Source: Malachius bipustulatus
Lineage: Eukaryota > Arthropoda > Insecta > Coleoptera > Melyridae
Assembly: GCA_910589415.1 (NCBI GenBank)
Contig: OU342635.1
Span: 2,976,001-3,040,000, forward strand
Length of the DNA stretch: 64,000 bases
Direction: 5' to 3'
The position numbers and the translations under genes were made by a program. The stretch's first letter is position 1; every line of letters starts with the position of its first letter. The notes below the pieces were generated by a model. That model searched no databases. It had not been told where the DNA came from and saw only the letters and a program-made list of their open reading frames with translations. Shown here in pieces: positions 55,842 through 64,000 of the stretch.

Positions 55842-57079
55842 TCGTAATTTTCTGTATTTCCGCATTAGTAAATATCAATACGTAAATATTAAAGGTATTA
55901 TTTGATTTACCAAACCGAAGTATTTATTCAAACTAAACTAATTATGTTTTTCTTAACACTAATACTCAAGAAAGAGGAACTCAATAAAGTTTTTCCAGAA
56001 AAGTTTTTTCTGAATATCTTCTAATCTAAAGCAGCCCGGATGGTATCCAATGCGGGATCTAAAACCAAATCTAATGAAGAGATCAGAGGTATCTGCTGGA
56101 GTCTAATATTAGATTTGAGTAGAACTGGCCTCCGGGGTATAAAAATTTAGGCGGATTTCACCAGGAGTGAAAAGATCCTTCTGACTCCTGCAATAATCGT
56201 CGCTTGACTCTGTCCATTCGTTTTCACGGAATATTGCTAGATATAATGACTTTTCTTGTTGTCTAGGGGATATACTAGTAAATTTAGTGTGTATTACAAT
56301 GGAAGCTAGGGAATTAATCTGACAACTTTGTATGAAAGCGAACATAAACACAATAGTAGAGAGGATAATTCAATACCGAGGATATATGCGTGTCTTGAGG
56401 ATAATTTGTTTTGATAAAAACTTTTTCCTTCCAGGTTTAGGATATGGTCTCGATTAAGACGAATGATATTCACGAAATACAATCATAGCCTATATTTCTA
56501 TTATAGAGGCTATGAAAGAATAAAAAAGTGGAATGTAAGAGATTTTCGTATCGTTAGAATAATCAAGAGAGCTCACAAGAAGAAGCGTGGGAGGAGAATT
56601 CTAATTATGTTCTTTTGCACAATAATTAAATTCCTTAATTTTTTACGGGAATCAATTTACAAGGAAACATTTTTTGTAGGCGTCAAAAAACATTTGAAAG
56701 CCAATATCCTCTATACTTACATTTTAAATTGAATTTGTTTCAAGAACGTAGCTACTAGAGTTCATTATGCATCTTGGTGGTAATTAAGTCTTTTAATTAT
56801 CAGAAAAATCGAGAATCTGTTGGCATACTTTAAAGCATGCTTGCGTTGATTCATGTTAAATTTAATATTATGCCAAGGGTCATAAAAAAGCAATTTGTAG
56901 CACGTCAAGAAAACGTGAAGAAAATAAACAACGATCTTACCGGTCCTCGAGTCCCTTTTCTCTCTTTGGTGACAGAGGTCACAACTTTACTATAATGCCA
57001 ATTTGATTATGAGTCCATTTTCCCCAAGCGAAATTCGCTTGTGTATCTGAATTTGTTGGCATTATCCGCTTGAACTACG
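55842..57079. other. Intergenic DNA; right end may be leader of a Copia-like relic
   Basis: No gene recognised. If the primer-site candidate at 57080-57091 is real, the stretch to its left (about 56850-57079) would be 5' leader or gag remains in minus orientation; no Copia gag motif is readable. Confidence 0.35.
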
Positions 57080-57091
57080 GCTCTGATACCA
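57080..57091 (-). promoter_or_regulatory. Candidate Copia-type primer binding site (tRNA-iMet)
   Basis: The minus strand reads TGGTATCAGAGC, the initiator-methionine primer site used by many Copia-type retrotransposons. It starts three bases after a CA that could end an LTR. Confidence 0.45.
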
Positions 57092-57093
57092 AC

Positions 57094-57666
57094 TGGCAAT
57101 ATCTACGGATGTACGGGCCGGATGCTTTCCTAGACTCGTCTTTGACCGCTCAAGGACAGAGAACAAAATATAGGTTCTTGTTATCAGTTTCTTGCTTTTT
57201 TGCATCCATAACATGCATCAAACTTCGCCAGCACCATCATGATCGTGGTCGTTTCGTGCTATTTGTTCAGCTCGTTCGAGACTGTTTTAGCTGACACGAC
57301 AGGAATGTTATATTCTAATATTTCCAGGATATTTCCGCGCATGTTTGAAAGTACACGCCTTTTCTACACGACTAGAGCTACGCTACAACAGCAATGAAGC
57401 GCATAGAAATTTCAAAAGCCACGTCCGGCATGTATGTAAGAGTACCGTGCAGTAGCTACAGTCAGTTTTAGATTGGAAGTCAGCGATGAAGGAAGGTGGT
57501 GATTAGTGAAGTGAAATCAGAGATTAGAGTATAATTGCGTTAGTTTAACAGTACATAGTAGTAGCAGTAGTAGTGAACGTAAATAAGAAGAACTGATTAT
57601 TTGGATTTTATAGGTTATTGTTAAAGTTGTGTTGTGGCTGATTTAAAATAAAGACTTATTATAACA
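57094..57666 (-). mobile_element. Candidate Copia-like LTR
   Basis: Lies directly upstream (minus strand) of the primer-site candidate. TGTTATAATAAGTC at its 5' end and GATATTGCCA at its 3' end give TG..CA termini and a length of 573 bp. CCTATAAAATCC about 55 bp in could be a TATA box. No second LTR or target duplication is available, and an alternative LTR reading on the plus strand (TGTTATATTC at 57307, AATAAAG near 57650) cannot be excluded. Confidence 0.35.
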
Positions 57667-57919
57667 ATTCTAAGATTTTAGGTTTTTGGTTTGAAACAAT
57701 AAAGAGTAAGAACGTTTCAAGCTGCATCTTGGGTCTTCTCACATTATTATGACATAGCTGACAATAATTAAAAAATTGAGTTACCACACCAAGGTGTATG
57801 TTTTATCGGGCTTTTAACCTTATGAGTGGTGTAAGTGTGTACCTCAACCAGTAATCTTCGAATTGCAGATCGTTGATGAAAAGGTATATCTGAAAGAAAT
57901 ATTTTTTTATTAGTTTTAA

Positions 57920-59991
57920 CCCAGCAGGACCGGTATTTCGTAAACAGACCGGGGAAATCTATTTATTTTTTTTTTCAGTCGATGGAGTCGGACCTTCCCT
58001 GTCTTTTGACATGTGTCTTAGGTTGGGTCGGGGTGGGGGGGAGGTGTGGCACGCTTTTAAAATTTACCTGAAAATGAATTTTATCGGAAAAACGGGTATA
58101 TCTGAGCCGGATTTGATCTGACAAAAAAATTATGGTATCAAAAATTGAAGAGCTTGACTAAACACGGAAGTTCGTTCCAACCTGAACCCTTTAGCTCAAC
58201 TGGTTCGTTAAATATTGCGATATTAAGGGTAAAAATGAATAAAAATTTAACTGACTTTTGCTCGGCAGGTGGTGGAGTTAGGGCGTCAATTTTTTGCGAG
58301 AAGAAGGGTGCCACCGAGTACTTTGACGGGCCGGAGGGAGGGGGTGGTGGGCCAATTAGGAGGGGAGATATGGAGGTGAGAAGAAAAATACGGAAACGCT
58401 CGTAAAAAGTTTATTTATTGACATACAGAGACTAGGCACCGCTCATTTTCTTCGTTTTTTTATCTACTACCCGGTAGTCATGGCAAAAAAATATTTTATT
58501 TATTTAAAAAATTTATGAAAAAAATTTGCGAAAATAAATTTTCGCAAATGCGCGCTTGGCGCGCAATTTAAAAAAAAGTCCTTTTTTCTCGCGTTTTTGG
58601 AGGTGAAGGAAGAGGGTGGGGAAATTTTTTTTCAGCACTGAACGGAATTTTTTTTTATCTTTAATATAAGCCCCACTTGAACCCGATCCGACCATAAATA
58701 AGGGCACAACGAACCGGCAAAGTCTAGGCTTTATTGAGGGCGAACGGAGAGGGGTGGGGGGTTCTTGTTAGGCTCATTGGAAAGAGAAAACATTTATTTA
58801 GTTGTTTTTTTTCTCGTGCGTATCTTTCCCGCGCGCGCGAGTTGTACATGAAGATCTCTCTTTAAACCGGGCGAGAAAGATACACGAGCAGCCGTGGGCG
58901 GAGCGTACGCTCTCCGCTTGTCTATACTCCGGGCACGCACAGTCACGATCGGCCGGGAACGCGCGCTCGTAATTTATTTTCGAATGCTTGTTCGCTCGTA
59001 CCTCGCTCAATTATGGATCGATTTTGAAAATTCTTGCTTGCTTTTAATCGCTGAACGATCGGAAATGAAAAAACAAATAAATAAATAGATAAATAAATGT
59101 TTTCTCTTTCCAATGAGCCTAACAAGAACCCCCCACCTCTCTCCGTTCGCCCGCAATAAAGCCTAGACTTTGCCGGTTCGTTGTGCCCTTATTTATGGTC
59201 GGATCGGGTTCAAGTGGGGCTCAAATTAAAGATTAAAAAAAATGTCGTTCAGTGGGAAAACAAAAATTTCCCCACCTTCCTTCCTTCACCCCCAAAAACG
59301 CGAGAAAAAAAAAGGACATTTTTTTTTTATTGCGCGCCAAGCGCGCATTTGCGAAAATAAATTTTCGCAAATTTTTTTCATAAATTTTTTAAATAAATAA
59401 AATAATTTTTTTGCTATGACTACCGGGTAGTAGATAAAAAAACGAAGAAAATGAGCGGTGCCTGGTCTCTGTAGGTCAATAAATAAACTTTTTACGAGCG
59501 TTTCCGTATTTTTCTTCTCACCCCCATATCTCCCCTCCTAATTGGCCCACCACCCCCTGCCTCCGGCCCGTCAAAGTACTCGGTGGCACCCTTCCTCTCG
59601 CAAAAAATTGACGCCCTAACTCCACCACCTGCCGAGCAAAAGTCAGTTAAATTTTTATTCATTTTTACCCTTAATATCGCAATATTTAACGAACCAGTTG
59701 AGCTAAAGGGTTCAGGTTGGAACGAACTTCCGTGTTTAGTCAAGCTCTTCAATTTTTGATACCATAATTTTTTTGTCATAGGCTATCAAATCCGGCTCAG
59801 ATATACCCGTTTTTCCGATAAAATTCATTTTCAGTAAATTTTAAAAGCGTGCCCCACCTACCCCCCACCCCGACCCAACCTAAGACACATGTCAAAAGAC
59901 AGGGAAGGTCCGACTCCATCGACTGAAAAAAATAAATAAATAGATTTCCCCGGTCTGTTTACGAGCTGTTTATTTTACCGGTCCTGCTGGG
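57920..59991. mobile_element. Element with ~0.87-kb inverted arms, possible piggyBac-type TTAA target
   Basis: Starts CCCAGCAGGACCGGTA next to TTAA and ends TACCGGTCCTGCTGGG next to TTAT. CCC ends at TTAA resemble piggyBac-type insertion, with one flank mutated. The arms (about 57920-58790 and 59095-59991) are near-identical inverted copies. They surround a GC-rich centre (58800-59090) containing CGCGCGCGCGAG and CGGAGCGTACGCTC. Related 86- and 95-residue frames on opposite strands (58145-58405 and 59492-59779) are simply the two arms and need not be genes. A transcript across it would form a very long hairpin. Confidence 0.7.
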
Positions 59992-60013
59992 TTATTTACG
60001 ATTATCTGGCGTT

Positions 60014-61090
60014 CGCGGGTAGCAGAGCAACGTCAATATGACGTATTTTTTTGGGTTTTACAATACATTATATGAGCTGGATAAATAGCTTAAAGCTAAG
60101 CTAAAAACCAAAAACCTAAAGAAGAAAAAGAAGAAAAAGACATCGAATGACGAGTTTAATGACCTGATAATGACATGAAAGTGTCACGGATCAAACATGT
60201 CATTTATTCACGTAAAAATCACGTCAAAATAAAAACGTCATATAAATGTATAAAAAATGTTACGTCTTTTACCCCACCCCTATATATTTAAATTATCAAA
60301 TTTTATTAACTATTAACTGAGAAGTCTGATAAGGCTTACGTTATTTATTTTCTACAAATTTCATTTTAGTTTATCAGAACTTTAATGGTCGTTACTAACG
60401 ACCTTTTACTAGTTTCAATGCGAGTATTATCACCGGTAATAATTCAACATTCCAAGATTATTGCCATTAGGAGAGAAGAGCTATTTCCTTTATGGATATA
60501 ACATTCATGAACCTTTCCTTAATCAGTAGAAAATGCCTCTAATAAAACAGGATTATCATTTTCAAAAACTGGGTGTGTTCTTGTTATTATTTCTTATAGG
60601 TACATAGGCTATACCCATCTCATTATACGCGTCTTTTGCACCTTCAAAAATATTAGATGGAAATTTCAAATTTTTTTCTCGTATTTCAAAAATAAAATAG
60701 GTACCTACCGTTCGGTCTTTCTAAGAAACTACCAAATCAAGGTATTTTTTAGAACTGCCAAAAAAAATTAATCTTCTAACACCCACTTGAGTCAGTTCAT
60801 ATATTCCATTATAGATATTTTCTAGCTTGGATGAACAACTTGTCCTCTACGGAGCATCCAGAGTCTACAGTCTGTAGTCGAATTAAGCATTCCCCCTCCC
60901 AGGCAGCAGAGTCACGTAATAATGACGTCATATTTTTGTCAATTTTAGATCATTATTTATTTTTCATGCCATTCATTAATCATCTTCCATGAGTACAACA
61001 AATCACGTGATTATTATTGTAATTTCTCAGATTTATACGTGATTTAGACGTGATGTTTATGACGTCGCTCCGACGTCTTTTTTTCATCTT
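60014..61090. repeat. Two diverged copies of a GACGT-rich repeat
   Basis: GGTAGCAGAGCAACGTCAATATGACGTATTTTT near 60018 and GGCAGCAGAGTCACGTAATAATGACGTCATATTTTT near 60902 start two related blocks in the same orientation. Each block ends some 200-280 bases later with ACGTGAT/ACGTC motifs. Probably two copies of a MITE family, with DNA between them in which I see no gene. Confidence 0.5.
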
Positions 61091-62578
61091 TTTCAGACCA
61101 ACTGGATATTTTGATCTGACTCTAAGTTCTGCCTTACCATAAATTATTTTTATATAAAGAAGTCAATTTTATTGTCTTTTCCCTCTTGCTTGGTCAAGTG
61201 CTCCTGTCAATTGCTCATCGGATTTAGTCTTGTTGTTGCAGCGTCGCGAGACCAACCCAAAAGAGTGCTGTCTAAGAGTCTCTAATTGATCTAGTTCTTG
61301 TCCAAAGGTGTAACGTTATAACATCTCCACCTCGATCTCCACTAACTACAAACAATAAAGGATTATTTTTACATTTTTTCGGCGTAGCAATAAAAAAATC
61401 AAAGTTTGAGCTATGACATAAAGTGTAATTCAAAAAGACGTCACTTCAATAACCATTTTTTCTTGAATTATTATTTAAGAAATATTTCTTGAAGCTTGAA
61501 CGGTTCATAAAATCGTAAACCTCAATTACCTACTAAGGCGACAGGGGGGAAAGTTGTAAAGGTCCAGGACAAGACAGAAGATCTTCTTTAATTCGTTAAA
61601 GTTTTCCAGCAGCAGCTTTTTGATTAGAACTTACACTCTCCTCGTAATCCCTGCTCTTGGAGACCACAGCACGTGTTACAGTTCCAATATATCGAAGGGC
61701 TTGGACTTGAGCCAGAACCTAAACACCCACAAATTCTTTCATTATTTGTTTTACCAGGGTTGTTAAGGATATTTTCTTGACACTGTAAGGCGAAAATAGG
61801 GGATTTCCTTCACGCGTTAGGACGCCAATAATAATTACAGCTAGCTTCTGGCTGATTGCACACCACACATTACTTTGTAACATATTCTTTTTAACAATAA
61901 AAATTTTATATATTTGTTGTCTCTGTTTATTATAGGTAGGATAGGTGGTATCAAAATATTATATTATTTATTTAAAATACAGGGTGATTCTGTTTCATGA
62001 TGTATGGGACCGACTTTTTATGGGATGATTAAATTATTCTTTTTTTCACACAAATGCATAACTTTCAAAAATGTTGTAATAAAGTTTTCACCTCGCCCTG
62101 CTTAATCCTTTATAGGCGCTGGTTTAATTCAGTGTAGATTTTTCCATTATTCTTGTCTCGACATGTACTAACAACTGAAAGTCTTAAAGTTCCAATTTTA
62201 TGGTCTGTAAAATAAGATTTCGGGAACATTTATGTGAGCTGTATTTAAAACTTGAGAAAGGTGGATGCTATAAATTCTCTTCTGCGCATTTATACCTGGT
62301 GTAGCAATCTGTATTAAACGCTCGAACATTAACTTTTAAGGACCTTTTTGATTTATATGACGAATAAAATACACCGCTAGTTAAGAAAAGGCAAGCGAAC
62401 CCATAGGTACTTAGGTACTTGATTAGTTATTTCGGTAAATAATCACAAAGGATTAATTTTTTTCCGCGTTAATGCTTATTTATCATAAATCACGTTGATT
62501 TTTATACAGAGTGTTGTGAAAGAGTACGTCAGGTTCTTATCCTCAGATTGTCTGTCCAAAAATATTGTGATTTTACTT
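61091..62578. other. Intergenic DNA, isolated element ends
   Basis: ATACAGGGTGATTCTG at 61978 and ATACAGAGTGTTGTG near 62506 resemble palindromic-element ends, but no complete element is delimited. No gene. Confidence 0.4.
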
Positions 62579-62990
62579 CAGAGCTGGGAGTATCTTAATA
62601 CAGAAAAAGATACTTTTCAGTATCTAAGATACAAGCAATACTATATCTTGTATCTTGTATCTAGATATTTTTAAAAAGCATCGGTATCTTGTATCTATTT
62701 TAAGTATCTAAGATACTTTGTGAAATAGTTTATTTTCTCCTACCTAGGCATTTTTGATAGGCATTTTTCAAAAGCTTCTAGTATCTAAGATGGTTCTTGC
62801 AAGTATCTTAGATAGTCTTACAAGCATCTTGTATCTAAGATACTTTTGATACTTCGTATCTTTTTGGGAATATATCTTAAAATAATTTTTTTAAAGTATC
62901 TGTATCTTTGTATCTATTTTAAGTATCTAAGATACTTTGTGACATAGGTACTTTCCTTCTACCTAGGCATTTTAGGTAGGTATTAGGTAG
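62579..62990. repeat. TATCTAAGATAC-rich repeat, possible hAT-like MITE end
   Basis: Begins CAGAGCTGGGAGTATCTT, which resembles a hAT-type terminus, and continues with many GTATCTAAGATAC palindromes. TTTAAGTATCTAAGATACTTTGTGA followed by TTCT/CCTACCTAGGCATTTT occurs twice, about 223 bp apart (near 62697 and 62920). The opposite terminus was not found. Confidence 0.5.
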
Positions 62991-63430
62991 GTATTATTTA
63001 GGTAGGTATAGATTTAGGTATAGGATTGTCAAGCTGCCACGAAATATACCGGCGGTGTGTCGATGTGGTGTCCTGTTTATTTACCTTTTCGCCAAGCAAA
63101 TCAAGTGAACAATTAATTTTTCTGGTATCAAACAATTCACTTTTAAATAATCTACACACTTTGCTGAATTTAAAAGTTGTATCTACATATAATCCTAATA
63201 GTGCAAAAGACTAGTGTAATTTATTGAAGTGTTGGTGCTATATCTTTTTATTAACGCTGGAAATCAATTTTACCTGCAGTTATCATTTCTCTGATATCGC
63301 CCTGGCCGGCACCGTCCTGGCGTTTTAAAATATCCATAGTTGCCGCTTTGCCAAATTTTACAAGGTTTTCACGTCTTTACGGTGACATATAGGTACCTCG
63401 ATAATACCTTCTCCCCATAAACTTCAAATA
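62991..63430 (+). other. Probable 5' UTR of the CR1-like element
   Basis: No gene. GC content rises towards the start of ORF1 at 63431, consistent with the leader and internal promoter of a LINE. The 5' boundary cannot be set. Confidence 0.35.
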
Positions 63431-64000
63431 ATGACTAAAGAATGTGGTAAATGCCCTCACACCAGAGGCGGTAATTTAATTAAATGCAATTCCTGCTCTC
63501 TCCAGTACCACCCTTCGTGTCTCAACCTTGAAAGCCAGGATGTTGTATTCATAGAGAAGAATCCCAAATCATGGTCGTGCGACCAGTGTGTCCAGGGAAC
63601 TAGAAGACTCCGCAGTACATCAGTTAACTCAGCGACTTTTAAGATGCCTCAACCCAAAGAACAGCAGAATGAACCTAAGACCTTGAATCTGCACCACTTC
63701 GATCAACTGATGTCATCCATCGAGAAGCTTTCCAAAGATTTCAAAGATTCCCTTAAGAATATAGCCACTGACGTCGCTGAAATTAAAAAGGCGCAGATCA
63801 TTATACAAAACGATCTAGCCCAATGTAAATCTACTCTAGCTGGGCATGAATCGGCAATACAGGCGAACACCTCTGCCGTTGCTCGCTGTCGTGAGTCGGT
63901 TCATGAAATTTCATCTGCCCACGGGGAAATAAAGCGGAAGACGGAAATTATGTCTGCTAGAATAGAGGCCCTGGAAGGTTCGCACTTGGGCGCCTCTGCG
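63431..64000 (+). CDS. CR1-like LINE ORF1 with PHD-type zinc finger (partial, runs off window)
   Basis: The frame is open from ATG 63431 to the last base, 190 codons without a stop. Residues 5-53 form a PHD-type C4HC3 finger: C5-x2-C8, C19-x2-C22, H27-x2-C30, C50-x2-C53, with W48 just before the last pair as is usual. The next 30 residues are basic and polar. From about residue 85 on there is a long helix with heptad spacing (FDQLMSSIEKLSKDF ... EIKKAQIIIQNDL ... RIEALEG), a predicted coiled coil. A PHD finger followed by a coiled coil is known from ORF1 of CR1-like LINEs, where ORF1 binds RNA. A host PHD protein is less likely given the transposon-dense context and the lack of introns. The open frame suggests a relatively young copy. 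Confidence 0.7.
   Translation, partial: MTKECGKCPHTRGGNLIKCNSCSLQYHPSCLNLESQDVVFIEKNPKSWSCDQCVQGTRRLRSTSVNSATFKMPQPKEQQNEPKTLNLHHFDQLMSSIEKLSKDFKDSLKNIATDVAEIKKAQIIIQNDLAQCKSTLAGHESAIQANTSAVARCRESVHEISSAHGEIKRKTEIMSARIEALEGSHLGASA

Noticed and set aside
58145..58405. 86- and 95-residue proteins that look like a conserved gene pair with 59492-59779
   Set aside because: They are the two arms of one inverted repeat, so similarity is automatic. No domain, and composition is from G/C-rich repeats.

Overview
This window looks like transposon-rich, AT-rich intergenic DNA from an insect nuclear genome. The evidence is the combination of an errantivirus-type gypsy provirus with an env gene, Penelope, R2-like and PHD/CR1-like non-LTR elements, PIF/Harbinger, pogo, mariner and hAT-like DNA elements, and many palindromic elements ending in TACAGGGTG. 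I cannot assign an order. I recognise no conserved host protein-coding gene and no tRNA or rRNA gene. Almost every interpretable feature is a mobile element or its remains.

Layout: 2.2-3.9 kb is a decayed two-gene Harbinger element (transposase + and MADF protein -), split by a palindromic element. 6.4-6.8 kb is a 132-bp tandem repeat able to form hairpins. 8.4-8.7 kb is a mariner-like transposase scrap. 10.1-12.05 kb holds two tandem arrays in mirror orientation, one of them hit by a short retroposon with a 13-bp target duplication. 13.8-18.3 kb holds two foldback elements and a tandem repeat. 18.6-19.8 kb is the 3' end of an R2-like LINE. 22 kb is an old gypsy LTR with a tRNA-Lys-type primer site. 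23-33 kb is a series of MITEs, palindromes and tandem repeats. 33.7 kb is a LINE tail. 34-39 kb contains two related LTRs, one a solo LTR with a 4-bp duplication, and a heat-shock-type promoter-like cluster at 35.9-36.1 kb.

The best-preserved element is a complete 8.86-kb errantivirus (39,707-48,570, minus strand). Its 555-bp LTRs appear identical, with AACG target duplications, primer site, polypurine tract, gag, pol by a -1 frameshift, and env. It sits inside a palindromic element and is itself broken in env by a 458-bp pogo/Tigger-like element. That gives a clear order of insertion: palindrome, then provirus, then pogo element.

The right part holds a Harbinger MITE (49.6-50.8 kb), a degraded Penelope-like element whose minus strand carries a well-formed hammerhead ribozyme motif (52,282-52,341), a hAT-type MITE built from TATCGATA-like repeats with a perfect 8-bp target duplication (55.2-55.8 kb), a Copia-like primer-site/LTR candidate (57.1-57.7 kb), a 2.07-kb element with about 0.87-kb inverted arms (57.9-60.0 kb), and at the window edge the start of a CR1-like ORF1 with a PHD finger. 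These calls come from reading the sequence by eye; family names rest on motifs, not on searches.
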